NCBI RefSeq assembly: GCF_019649055.1
Contig: NW_026570383.1
Span: forward strand, 124,001 to 188,000
Direction of reading: 5' to 3'
Origin: Paramacrobiotus metropolitanus
Taxonomy: Eukaryota > Tardigrada > Eutardigrada > Parachela > Macrobiotidae
Length of the DNA stretch: 64,000 nucleotides
The notes below the pieces were generated by a model that had not been told where the DNA came from, ran no database searches, and worked only from the letters and a program-made list of their open reading frames with translations. Each line of letters opens with the position of its first letter. The stretch's first letter is position 1. Made by a program: the position numbers and the translations under genes. Positions 26,485 through 37,451 of the stretch are shown in pieces.

Positions 26485-26862
26485 ATGTCAAACTCAACAA
26501 CAGCTATAGTGACCTTTATTGCCGATGTCTCCAGCGATTCGCCCCTGAATGTTGTCTTATTTGAAATCGGTTCGGGAGGCAACCGTACACAATGCAGCAC
26601 CAGGATCGAGAAAACACCGTATTACGGGCTCAGCATTTCGAAGTATTTTAGACTAGCGCTTCCACACGTTAGAAAAAACGAACTAGAAATCGTGATGCAC
26701 TGATGGCAGCGTTACTGGGATAAGCAAAACGCAGATGTATTTTTGAGCGCGCGTACGCTGCGTGAATTCCCGGCGGCGACGTTGCCGTGGATGCATTTAG
26801 CGCGTTTCAGGTTCTACGTCAAACCAGAAGTCGGTTTTTATCAGCAGCCAACTTGTTTTTAA
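26485..26862 (+). pseudogene. Relic of a receptor guanylate cyclase N-terminus
   Basis: From ATG 26485 the plus strand reads MSNSTTAIVTFIADVSSDSP then LNVVLFEIG and GGNRT. This closely parallels the N-terminus of the cyclase at 62109 ([30 protein letters not shown]), signal peptide included. Similarity fades after about 40 residues. The frame meets TGA at 26701-26703 and then stays open as WQRYWDKQNADVFLSARTL to a second stop near 26862. No downstream ligand-binding, transmembrane or catalytic exons were found nearby. I read it as a decayed partial duplicate. A short functional gene encoding a secreted ligand-binding fragment is possible but less likely. Confidence 0.6.
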
Positions 26863-27029
26863 CTGTTTGGATATACAACCGAATGTACCATGTGACTGTG
26901 GACGGCCTGGCGGTTGGTGGTTCTTAACATGTTATAACGCCTTACTGAGTGCATCGGAGCCACTGGACTGCGCCTTTAACCAGACAATTTCCGTTGCACA
27001 TCGGGTGAATTTATCCAGTGATGCATCAC

Positions 27030-29375
27030 TTCTTTGTACCGTGTTTCTGCTGCAACTCTGCACATCTTTCACCGAAGGAAAATGGCAAAGTTGCGTAATA
27101 CCCTGGTTGGTCGGTCTCTCTTGCATATCACGGGTGATTGCGGTAAGTAGACGATGCTACCTAGAATCAACAAAAAAGTGCACACGGATGCCGACATCAT
27201 CAAGAAATAGACTTAGGACCGGCCGGCCGGAGTTTCAGTGCGCCGCACCCAAGGCTTGCCCACCTGCTGGCTGTTGGCTACGACCTTAAGTTCAAGCAAA
27301 TTAACATCAAAAATGAAGTCGTACTCCGCAAGTTGAAGTCGTACGGCTTCCTCTTTCACAGTGCCTTGCTAATTAAGCATATGATATACTTCAAGTTTAG
27401 AGAACAGCGTCATAAAAACAACATCAACAAATCAAATGAAAAAGCGATCCGAGTTCGAGCGTGAGGGGACGGTGGCCAACTAACCAACTAACCTTACGCA
27501 GAAACAAAAACGAAGTAGATCGGGACTCGTCATTTCGAATAAACAACGTTTTCCCGATTTCTTTAAACACAACAATGGTACCGTCACACTATGTACCAAA
27601 AGAAATTCACACGCCAAAGGAACGAAAAATGATATCTGTCCAAAATGGTGCGGTACTTGTTCTTCTTTTTCGTGAAGGCCTGTTCGGCGGCTGCTTCTGC
27701 TAATAGGGACGTAGCATCTACGTACGTGTCGCACCTCGTATCGCGGCAGGTAATGCCCCACACAATCGGTAGTCCTCGGAACCATTTTGGAACCATTTGA
27801 TATACTTGATTCTTCAGCTTTTATATGCTTGTGTTAAGATGGTATGCTTTAAGGTGGTATGCGATGCGACATGTAAAATACTAGAGACCAAACTTAATGG
27901 CAGAATGAAAAGATACATTTTAGGTCTCGAAAAAGAACATCTGGGTAGATTTTAAGCAAGTGACTTGCTGAAAATGCTGTTCTAGAATTGTTACGCTTCT
28001 TCAGCTGTTACTCCGGCTACCATACCTATGCACAAACTGCCGCTCTACAGGCATTAGAAGCACAGTAGTACAGACATTCAGTGTGTTTGTTACATCAGAT
28101 AATTTTGTACATACACAAATATACTGAAGTACACATATTTTTTGAAAATTTATTAAATTATTTATTTAAATATCTATATGACTATCTAAATAATGTATTT
28201 TATATCCACCCGAAGTGTTCAGCTGATCGAATATTTGAACTTTTCGTAATTTAACCTTACAATTTTAAAAGGTACCGGTATCATCCGTTTTTAAAATTAT
28301 CTCGGGCACCCCCTAAATTCTCTCCTGCGTAGCCACTACATAGTGGTTTATAATATCCTACCCAAGAAAAGCAGCGAAAGCTTATTGTATAGCTAATAAA
28401 GTTTGAGGAGTGAAAATCGTAGGGAACATCAGTTTCGGGTCTTGGCCATGTACTGTCAGAGCGACTGCTGTGGTAACTACAATCAGAAGTTATTACTTGA
28501 CAAGTTGATAGTGTTCTACACCTCACAGAGTCCACTTTCCAGATGACAAATTGAGTCACATTATTAGCTGTCGTTGTGGGGTACGCCGTGCATCCGATTT
28601 TCGTCGCGCTGACACATCGCGACGAAAACAGGATACCCCGGCCGTCCCCAACCGGATAACAGGACCACAAACTGCCTGCACCGAACTGGACATGTGTCGA
28701 AAGCCGGATTTAACTTCAAGCCCGCTCTGGATACATGTCCAGTACACTTGCTGACGAAAGCAATTTCCGCTGTTGCAACCACAAAACTTTCGGTCACCGC
28801 TAAACGCTTTAGTGCTGGTTGCTAATAGAGTAAAAGATGGCGTTGCAGATTGCAACAGCACAGAGGATGATAAGATGAGATTGTCGGGAATGCCGAACCT
28901 TCCGGTTGGCAACAATACAGGATTAACAGCGGCATGGCAAGTCCACATCAAATGAGCAGAAGACCGCAGCGTAGAATGAGAACCACCATTGTTTACTGTG
29001 CCTGGCTTACTTAAGAACCGCAGTAGCAGAAGCCACTGTGTTTATTAAGTAAGCCTGGTAGGTCGTTCGGCAAAATCTGATGCGTTAAACAACGGCAACT
29101 TGAATTTTCGTAGCCATGTTTCTGTTGTCTCGATAGAGAGCTGATGCACTGCTTTTGCGATGGCTAGAAGCGATTGATGCGAGCAGACTAACAGATCAGT
29201 TTAAAATAACCTGTTTCGCGTTTTACTATTGCTCATACAATATGTACGAGTGCTAGGTGTAAATGTATTCTGTACATTTTGAGCTATTTTAGAGATATTT
29301 TCGATACGAGCAATCAAAGCCAGTTGGAGTTTCGGCAAAGAAACCTGCTTGACAACATTTTCTCTGCTCTCCTAT
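27030..29375. repeat. Segmental duplication, copy 1
   Basis: Matches 39055-41345 in the same orientation and order, with many substitutions and small indels. Anchor pairs include GCCGACATCATCAAGAAATA (27190 / 39210), ACCCAAGGCTTG (27249 / 39268), GAAAATCGTAGGGAACATCA (28412 / 40442), CGATTTTCGTCGCGCTGAC (28593 / 40635), the hairpin (29004 / 40960) and CCTGCTTGACAACATTTTCT (29343 / 41310). No intact gene lies inside. Conserved minus-strand peptides such as CVSATKIGCTA followed by NVTQFV exist in both copies, but frameshifts differ between them, so the segment may be a dead gene or an old mobile element. Confidence 0.85.
29004..29055. repeat. Long hairpin in duplication copy 1
   Basis: Arms 29004-29023 and 29036-29055 pair at 18 of 20 positions with a 12-nt loop (GGCTTACTTAA... 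/ ...TTAAGTAAGCC). The counterpart at 40960-41011 is a perfect 19-bp stem. Confidence 0.75.
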
Positions 29376-31479
29376 CCGGCATACTGAGACGGCCACTGAG
29401 ACAGTTTGGACTTTGGACTTCTCGATTTTACTGTCGCGCTAGAACATATTCAACACAGGTCCGTGCTGCAATTTTTTACGGATTCTAGACTCGTGCTGCC
29501 CGGTACGGAGTGGCCGTTGGTTTCTCCTTAGCTTGGCGATCCCCTGGTCCAAGCAGAGAGCCATAGATAAAAACTGCTGAGTAATTCAGCAGGCACATTT
29601 CATATGCTCGAACGAATTACGTATCCTGCACATTACGCTCTTGCTCTTCATATTGTGACCTTTCTTTGGGTACTGTAAATATCTGAAATTGGGATCGCCG
29701 AAACGTTCCGACCATCTTGTTGGACTCCGCTTTGATCCGATTAGGGAAGCCTGGTTCTGTCTGCTCGTTTTCGTTTTTGTTAAAACTTTAAAGCAAGGAT
29801 TTGTTTCTTTTGCTGCGTCATCGTATTCGTATAGTATACAAAGTGACTGTACATGCACCGTACGTTGTACGTACGATATTGTACGATGCAGGCAGCGCAA
29901 TTAGACTGGGGAAATGCAAGCTTATTACTCACGGGATTCACGGCGCAGCCACAGATGTAACCGCATCAATATTGCAATAATTGTTATTGCTCATGCGCAT
30001 GCGCATAATCACGGTCTCCTTATTTGATTTGCCATGTAGTTAAAACGCTGCTTTGATAAAGCGAAAAAATGTACATCAAGCTTCCCTAACGATAGTTTTG
30101 AAAAAAACGATAGATAGATAAAAAAACGATAAAACGATCCCTAACGATAGTTTTGAAAACTGCCGACTTTTACTACAAGCAGCTGATAGTGAAAGCGTAA
30201 CTAGGGAAATGCACCGATTGGTTCATTGGCAAACCGGAGCGCAGCTCCGGCCAATGAACAAATGAACCTTTAAATTTTGGAATAATCTAAATCAGTTTAT
30301 ACCAGCGCAGGCTTATTGTTCGAAATGAGCTTTTGCCGAATTAAATACAATACACCTTGGACAATACAATCTGGAAAGGCTTTGCTACCACAGTATGAAA
30401 TTAAATACAAAATGAAGGAGCGTTCCGAAAGATTTGTCCCTATTATTCATCTTCCTTCATTGTTATAGTAATGCCAAGGTGCCGGCTTACTCTCGTGGTT
30501 TTGTACTCCAGAAAGGGCACATTGCTGACATTTGCTGTGTAGTGTGTACTGCATTGGTAGTATAATTTTTAAATGTATTGACATGCTAAGCGGAAGTCGC
30601 ACCGCGACAACCGCACTAGATGACCAAACCTACTCAATCGGTAGAGTGGGAATATGCTCTGGACTCCGTAAGTGGTACTACTGCCTACTTCCGCTAGGTA
30701 CGAGCGGATTGCTATGCCTAACGAAAGTTACCGAAACCGAAACACTCAGGAACTTCCCAAATGTTTAATCACCAAACTGAACGAACAAACAAACAGAACA
30801 GAACAAGATATGAACTTCCTTCTAACCTAGAGTCACACGACCTTTCAGCTAGAAACAAGCTCACAGATTTATGTGAAGTTAGAAATTTCAGACTCATTCG
30901 TTAAACCAGAATCATGGATGAAATTAGCGATCAAAATGCGTTAGATAAGAACAGCAAGTCATACGTAACGGAACAGACAACACGTACGTCATAACACATA
31001 CGTAATACGCGCAAGCCACGCATAGCGCGTTAGTATTCTTATCGTTTTCGATACGTAAGCTACGGAGGTATATCTGTAGTCCTGCAATCCGGACTGGCAC
31101 CGTTACACCTTATGGTTGTCCCTTTACTTTATCAGCCATCCTAGCCTTCTTGTCGCTTTAACGTTACTGTAATCAGGTCAAGGTGTTGACCGTATTTTGC
31201 GCTCTGCGGACATTCCTGCCGACTTTCCATGGCTGCATATACCGCGTTTCCTTAATACCGCTTTGCAAGTTTCAAGTTCAACCGGAAGTCGTTTCCGGTC
31301 GGCGGTAAGTCCACTTACACCATACTTACAGTTAGATGTTCTAGAAGTCAGATATCCTGACATACCGCCACGCTAGGCCGTTTCACTGTAGATGGTCTCT
31401 CGGTATTTTATCCTGTACATGTACAGGAACTGGACAGTCACGGGTGGCATCAGCGGAAAACAGACAACTCATAACTGCC

Positions 31480-31735
31480 TTTTAAACTCACCTGGCCAAA
31501 GTTTGGAACACCAACACCGTGCCCTTGACCCGGCAAATCTGTTTCTGCTCAAAATGAGCACTAAGAGTGCAGCCGTGCAAAGCAGATTAGCTGATACAAC
31601 CAACATCACTTGATATCGCAGTCCGCCGAGCATAAACGACTATGCCACTTCCCGATGCACATGCCGGAAACACATCAACATTAAAGTATGGCGACGCCAG
31701 TGGGCCGGAGTGACTGATTCATCACTAAGGAATTC
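31480..31735. repeat. Relative of the 17.6-kb GKG repeat
   Basis: GGCCAAAGTTTGGAACACCA then CCGTGCCCTTGACCCGGCA resembles the core of the 17-kb copies. The following 200 bases (CTATGCCACTTCCCGATGCA, AACATTAAAGTATGG, GACTGATTCATCACT) parallel 17760-17850, the sequence just after copy 3. It therefore derives from the third copy plus its 3' flank. It is too diverged to be coding. Confidence 0.5.
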
Positions 31736-32834
31736 AGAAATAATAAAGCGCCCACTCAACTTAAGCGCATGCCAAAGTGTTCTGTGCAGTGTACTCCATA
31801 TATACATACCTGCAAAAAAGTGCAAACCTGTTATTCATAACGCTTTGTTAGACGTGTGTTACGTTCCAATAGCCAGCACAACCTCCGTGCACGTTTCCTG
31901 AACATTTTCATTACTGCTGCAGTGGTACTTAAAACTTCAGAATTGGTTGTCGCATGCCGGATCTGAACCATTTCCGCTCCCTTCGACATCGCCTCAACAA
32001 CAATACCAACAACAGCGACAGCGGTTCCGTGAAAGAAGCTGTCTGCATGGATGCGCATCTACAGATGCGTGTCATCCAGTAAAAGCTGCCAGTTCAGTAC
32101 CGGTTGATGTCGCTATCTGGATTTGTCGCTTTCTCAAAATGAAACGAAAAAGCGATGAACGCAAACGGTCAAAACTGTCTCTATATACGATTAGATTCCC
32201 ATAGTATTAATCATAAAATAAATAATACAAATACCCCACGCCGGCCCACGGAACCTCTTCTTAGGGTAACTTTTCTCTCATAAAATCAAACCAAAAAAAG
32301 TACTAAGAAAATGCACCGAACTGTGCATTGGTAGACCGGAGCGCAGCTCTTATTAGGGTTGAATACTGAAAGTGTCTGTAACGGCTAATTTTGGAAAAGT
32401 TTGTTTTTGAATGTGCAGAACAGAAAATAACATAGCAGATGCAGTGTGGTAGCATATCCGAATATGCATGTGTTACCGACCAAAACTTTCGGACGTCAAA
32501 GACATCCAGTGGACGTTTTAGTCGGTAAATCGACAAAAACTTATGTGGTCAAAAGCACGTCACCCAAAGTGGTCCGTAACTGGCAGAGGGGTATAGAATT
32601 TTTGCTCCGTGCACCCGCATGCCAAACAAAGCTGGAACCCGTTAGCCAAAATACCTACCAGGTTAAAGCATGAAAAAGCACGATTTCTGGGCAATCTTTG
32701 ACCTTTTAAAAACCACAGCAACCATGGCTAGCGTTGCACCTAAAATTCAGCACAAAGGCAGAAAGAAATATTTAGAGTGGGAGTGTTGAAATTTTTGGCT
32801 GGTAAGGGAGGCGTGATCTCGAGTGTTAGAGTAT

Positions 32835-32890
32835 CAGGCGTCCGGTATGAGGCGTCATCGTCATCGTCATCGTCAGGCGTCCGGTATGAG
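32835..32890. repeat. 17-bp direct repeat around a TCATCG microsatellite
   Basis: CAGGCGTCCGGTATGAG occurs at 32835-32851 and 32874-32890, separated by GCG(TCATCG)n-type repeats. Confidence 0.85.
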
Positions 32891-34034
32891 GGCGGTTGTG
32901 CACCCCAATATTTCGACGTACTGTACATATATGTTTTCTATACAGACTGCCGTTCAATTTACTAATACAGTGAGGTCACCATTGTCGAAGAGGTAGTTAC
33001 CATTACACTTCGACAATTATGTGGCTCGGATACCCTTCGACAGCAGTGCCAGACAACTGACCACTAAAGAATGCTATTCCCCATTCCGTACGCTGAATGG
33101 CACATCCCGGTAATAAATTCCCTCATATCAAAGCTTAAGCTGAGTCGGCCAAACCTTTTCTTGTAAATTTAGCAGTTTACCGTCTCGATAACACCATAAT
33201 ACACTGGCGGCATGTAGAAGGCCGCAGATTAACCTGAAAAATCAGCTTATCTGAAATGTGCCGGACCTGGGTATCACCATTAGGGCCAAGGGTTGCCAGT
33301 GCCACTTCGGTGTTGTTGGCATGGGGTATACGGCAGCAAAACATTTTTCCGAGACGGGGAATCGGAGTGCGATTGTTGCCGGTCACATGCGTACACACGG
33401 GCATGCCGCGAAGCAAATGCTTGCAGCGAGGCGCAGAGGCCATTGCGCGGTTGTTCACTTTTTCAGCGGGCCGCATTTTGGGGAAAAATTGCAGAATTTT
33501 GACTGTATGCAAAAATCAGATACTGGTGTTACGAATGCCTTGGCAAGCTGGCGGCAGTCTTTGGTAGTTTTAGAAAACAGTGGCCTGTGGTTGCAGTAGC
33601 TAAAATATGCTGTGATGGATTGCCAGTAGCCACTCGATCATCACAACAGACATGTCCGCTTTTGGGTTTAAAAAAGCTTTATTTTTATGTATTTGGGATG
33701 TCGATGCATGTCGTCGCATTCATGACCTATGGCGTAGTTCGATGCTTCTCAATACAGCAGTGTATATTTGCAAACAGCGTACATCCACTCCTAATCCGTA
33801 CTCGCCAGGGACGTCATCGAGCAAAACTATTTCGTCATTTTTTACTTCCGCGTATGACGTCATCGTTACTTCCGTAACAAACAGACAGACAGACACTTTT
33901 TCATTTCGCCTTAGAGGACCTTCGCTGCGCTCCGGTCGATAAAATTTTCAAAATTAACAAAAAAAATTTTCCAATAGCCTGGTTTGCCCAACGGTTTTCA
34001 CCTGAGGGTAATGAGTCTCCGTAATGGAGTCTGG

Positions 34035-34373
34035 CTACTGTAGTACGATAATACTAATAATAATAATAATAATAATAATAGGGGTTACCAAAGCGCGTCC
34101 ACTTTCCACCATCCCACTATTGCACTGGCGGTGACGTGAGGCTACTCCACCGTTTAAGACCAGTAAGTTTCCACCGGAAACTCGCCGACCTTGAACCGAG
34201 AACTGGCCAAACGCACACGCAGATACATCCAGGAAGATAACGCCGCAGTCCAGATCGCTGGTCATTAATTGCATCTTCCACTCTAAAGCAAAAACGTTGC
34301 GCTGCATGCGTAACTGCCGTAATACTTGTTTATAAGGAAGCGAAAATCCACCATACAGTGCAGCAGCAAGCAT
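34035..34373 (-). CDS. Possible exon of a membrane receptor (uncertain)
   Basis: A minus-strand open frame begins at a plausible acceptor (TCTTCTAG near 34390). It includes FALEWKMQLMTSDLDCGVIF and LDVSACAFGQFSVQ, ending at a possible donor AAG/GTCGGC near 34190. The pattern of a short helix, a Met-rich segment and a hydrophobic stretch with Asp recalls the penultimate exon of the gustatory-like genes at 37.7 and 44.5 kb, but identity is low. No matching last exon lies downstream; the frame instead runs into (ATT)n. Treat it as a candidate fragment only. Confidence 0.2.
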   Translation of the reverse strand: MLAAALYGGFSLPYKQVLRQLRMQRNVFALEWKMQLMTSDLDCGVIFLDVSACAFGQFSVQGRRVSGGNLLVLNGGVASRHRQCNSGMVESGRALVTPIIIIIIIISIIVLQ

Positions 34374-34497
34374 CGTATTAAATCGGCTAGAAGATTACAT
34401 ACTTCTATAGAAGTATCTGCAGTAAAATTCAGCTGAGTTATGATCATAAATCAACACACGTAATTATTTCGGACCAAATTCAACAGGTTTCTTAGCA

Positions 34498-34702
34498 GTA
34501 TATAGGGGGCAAAAGTAAACGTGTTCCACCGTTCCCCTTTACTGTTGCCGTCACCCTGCTGGAGTGACGTTATGGCTGAACATGGCGCTTATGTACCGCG
34601 CCAGATTTAGCCATATGTATTGCCGTAACGTCACACTCCAGGCGGGTGACAGCAGCAGTACAGGGGAACGGTGGAACACGTTTACTTTCGCCCCTTATAT
34701 AC
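34498..34702. mobile_element. Foldback MITE-like DNA element
   Basis: Inverted arms of about 78 bp surround a ~45-bp centre. The left arm begins TATAGGGGGCAAAAGTAAAC and continues GTGTTCCACCGTTCCCC. The right arm ends with its near-exact reverse complement, then GCCCCTTATATA. TATA occurs on both sides and may be the target duplication. It has no coding capacity. A relative lies at 43876-43962. Confidence 0.8.
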
Positions 34703-34787
34703 GCACATGTGTATAGCAGTTGATTACCTGTCGCAATAGCGCACAATAGCCTATGTACAACAGTAATCTACCTAGGCAGGAGACTAG

Positions 34788-35129
34788 GGCGACATCTACG
34801 CCAGCCCCAACACCTTGCTCCCGCCGCGGAAACCCCTGCCCAAACGCAGCTACTCGTGCCGATCCACTGCACCGACCCCGGACACCCCCCGAAACCAGGC
34901 AGGTCCTGAGCGGCACCAGCAGCGACTGCATGAACATCCACCCCTGTCTCCGCGCCCTCCGCCTGCCCCTCCCGGAACAGCAGCGCCTGGTCGTCGTCTT
35001 GCGCCATCCGGAGCCATACTCCCCCCTGGGGAGCTCCACCGGCGGTGCTTCCTGGAGGACCCTCCCGCCGGCGACTACGACCGCGACCAGCTGCACGAGA
35101 CCATCCAGCGCCTTCGCTCGCATTCCTAA
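34788..35129 (+). CDS. Possible proline-rich last exon
   Basis: This 340-bp block is markedly more GC-rich than its neighbours. From a possible acceptor AGGAGACTAG at 34787 one frame is open for 113 codons: GDIYASPNTLLPPRKP, a Pro/Arg-rich middle, then a hydrophilic tail LEDPPAGDYDRDQLHETIQR ending at 35129. The tail looks coding. The upstream part may not be, because the other two forward frames and the minus strand are also open. No first exon was found, and the foldback element lies immediately upstream. Family unknown. Confidence 0.3.
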   Translation, partial: GDIYASPNTLLPPRKPLPKRSYSCRSTAPTPDTPRNQAGPERHQQRLHEHPPLSPRPPPAPPGTAAPGRRLAPSGAILPPGELHRRCFLEDPPAGDYDRDQLHETIQRLRSHS

Positions 35130-35353
35130 GAGCACCAGGACGAGGGTATCTGCGCGGAATAGATATTACTGGAAAAATAAAACGGGTCAAATTTTTCTCA
35201 GCGGTTACGGCGTGGGAAAATATGCCGCTGGGCAAACGAAGATAGATGCATTTACAATTTTACGTCACTGGCCATTGCTTAGCTGCTCGTCGATTTGTAC
35301 AGTTAAGGGAAAACGAAGAATAACCTACGTAGTACGCACATATTGCAATTATT

Positions 35354-35914
35354 TAGGGATGGCAAGACTTCACCAGACTTCACTTCACTAAACTAAAACT
35401 TCGTCAAAACTTTTAGTCACTAAAATTCACTTCACTAAAAGTCCAAGTGACCAAAATTCACTTAACTAAAAGTTTTAGTCGTTAACCGTCGTTAACATTG
35501 ACTAAATATTAAATATTTGTTTTTACAAAAATCATTGTGTGGTAGAAAGTTTCATGAGGAATCAAACAGTTTTTATATAGAAACAAGAAACTGCATTGTA
35601 AAATCCGTCCGGAAAACTGAATATACCACGCGGTTTTGGTACAGCCGGGCTAAAATCAGCGACTTTTGGACCGGTTAGACCAATCTTTCGATGGCAAGCG
35701 CCTCAAAATTCTACTTTTTTCCCGTTTTAGAGCTTCTGATGAGTCAGCTTCAGGAAATCGGTTAACCATCACTTCACCAAAACTTTTAGTGACTAAATTC
35801 GACTTCACCAAAGTTTTTAGTCACCAAAATTCACTAAACTAAAATCTTTAGTTTCGCAAATTTTAGTGACGGTTAACCACTAATTAGTTTACTAAAAAAA
35901 TTTTGCCATCCCTA
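35354..35914. mobile_element. Non-autonomous hAT-like transposon, 561 bp
   Basis: Both ends carry the 12-bp terminal inverted repeat TAGGGATGGCAA (35354-35365 and its complement at 35903-35914). They are flanked by a perfect 8-bp direct repeat CAATTATT (35346-35353 and 35915-35922). An 8-bp target duplication with short TIRs is characteristic of hAT transposons. The ends are filled with subterminal repeats of ACTAAAA / TTTTAGT and GTTAACC in both orientations, as expected of transposase-binding arrays. No transposase frame is present, so it would need one in trans. The intact target duplication suggests a fairly young insertion. Confidence 0.88.
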
Positions 35915-36108
35915 CAATTATTATGTACCTCAAGTCATTTTCAGTTATGACTGAGGGGCTTGTCGTTGATGCGAGAATGCTTCGCAATCTGAAGGCAAAA
36001 CGGTCCCCCCCGAAATTCGTTAACATCGGACTGTGCATCGACCAATCTCTCGATCATGCGTTCAATCGAGATCCTGTACGTAAATAGCTTACCCATTTTC
36101 TCCGAGCA

Positions 36109-36230
36109 CAACGCCACGGCGCTGGAGGGTTAAGGTCAAGGTTACGGCGCTGCCCTTCCCAACTTTGGCAGTCAGGTGGTTGTCGACCACATGTTGGCTG
36201 TGGTCTGTGGATAACATGTGGTTTTGAGGA
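36109..36230 (-). repeat. Diverged relative of the GKG repeat, inverted
   Basis: On the minus strand the sequence includes GGGAAGGGCAGCGCCGTAAC CTTGACC, matching the core of the 17.6-kb copy. Its frame reads KVGKGSAVTLTLTLQ. The rest is diverged. Confidence 0.45.
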
Positions 36231-36358
36231 ACACTTGAGAAAGAAACGTTGGCAAAACGGCAGACGTGCCTATATTAAGGCTGGCTTTTTCATCCGCTGT
36301 CAACAGAGGCAAACTAAGAAAACAACTCTTCCGAACCGGGACCGTTTCCACTTCCCAT

Positions 36359-36631
36359 TTATATTTTATGAAGCGTTTCTGCTGTCAAACGACTCATAAT
36401 CAGTGGAACAGTAGCGACAGCTACAGTCAGGGTTTTGATGGTTGTCAGTGCAGCAATCCAGGAATATGCTACGATGACCTTCCAGTAATATTTGCCTGGT
36501 TCTCTCGGATTAATGGCCCACAACGGACTTATTCCCCAGATTTTGAGGATCACTTCCCAGCAGTTAATGGCGATATTGAGAAACTTGCTGATAACCTTCG
36601 GTGGAGGCATCTTATCGTCTTCCGAAGCCAT
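36359..36631 (-). pseudogene. Gustatory-receptor-like relic A (N-terminus only)
   Basis: Minus-strand frame from ATG 36631 reads MASEDDKMPPPKVISKFLNI, then NCWEVILKIWGISPLWAI, PGKYYWKVIVAYSW and KTLTVAVATVPLIM. This matches the first ~85 residues of the two intact receptors (NFWELSLKISGLCPLWAV, PGKWRWNAIAAHSW, AAVTVPL). It then ends RLTAETLHKI and stop, where the intact genes continue for 230 more codons in the same exon. The rest of the gene is absent downstream, so this is a truncated copy at the edge of the cluster. Confidence 0.75.
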
Positions 36632-36639
36632 GTTTAACC

Positions 36640-37451
36640 AGTCTTCCTAACTGCGACCGCTGCACTATCCCAAGCTGTTTCCACGAAACTGACGTGTAGC
36701 CGCGTTTTTGCTGTGATAATAGTACTGCTTGTCTAAACATGGAGACGCTATGTAATTCACAGTCTGCGCCTTGTCAAGGAAGGACAACCTTTGTTGGTTA
36801 GTCAGCGTGCTAAAGTAAATGTATATTTAAGCTTTTACTTTTAGTCATGACAGTAAAAATGATTAGGGAATTCGGCGCCGGTTGAATTTACCGGGTACCT
36901 GCTCAGTGAATTTAAAACTCTATAGCGGTATACTCTAGAGATTTTCAGTTACCGGAAGGTTCCATACTAACAAAATTAGCTCAAGGTCATTAAAAGTACG
37001 TATGCTAAGCCATGTTGGTTATGATAACCGTAACGCGCTGAGACGGATCCAGATAGCGACATACTTTGATATGAGTAAGAAGCTGATGACTTAAAAAGGT
37101 AATGTACTCGAAACAACCGTAGCTTTTACTTAATAACAGCCGATTGATTAATCTTCTGATCTCGTAGAGTTAATACAAAAGTCTCGGCTTCGTAACTCAG
37201 CCGATAGCAGCAAAATACAGTTTTTTTTTGTATAAATTGATTGATTTCTGAAACGAAACAATTTTGAAGATGATATTGCAAGCTTAAAATGATATTACAT
37301 GTATGTTTCTTTTCTGAGCACGTCGAACGTCGCACAATTTCTTGATAGTTTACTCCTTTATTGAAGAGGTTCGTGTTTGCAGGTGCTTTGATTGCCGCAT
37401 TTACGGTACCCACATGTCAAGACCATAAATACAATTTCATTTAAGCAAAGG
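36640..37451. other. Gap between receptor genes
   Basis: AT-rich spacer. I see no gene, and no remains of the missing part of relic A. Confidence 0.5.

Larger units (their letters stand above)
29376..34034. other. Repeat-bearing intergenic region
   Basis: No gene is supported. Contents: a palindrome around ACCGGAGCGCAGC at 30221-30259; a related motif at 32335-32347; relatives of the 17.6-kb repeat at 31480-31735; a 17-bp direct repeat flanking (TCATCG)n at 32835-32890; an inverted repeat ATTGTCGAAG / CTTCGACAAT at about 32985-33040; and dense overlapping open frames on both strands at 33177-33600, none of which I can assign. Confidence 0.5.

Noticed and set aside
26867-27289. 140-codon plus-strand frame with cysteines and a possible donor at 27144
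   Set aside because: Its 3' half lies in the segmental duplication, where copy 2 has a different frame context; no partner exons were found.
33177-33600. Overlapping open frames on both strands (up to 113 codons)
   Set aside because: No family resemblance and no clear splice sites; the strands cannot be told apart. The minus-strand reading is slightly more protein-like but not enough to call.
34695-35235. Minus-strand frames of 146-155 codons over the GC-rich block
   Set aside because: GC-rich DNA with few stops is open in several frames; only the plus-strand tail at about 35050-35129 looks coding.
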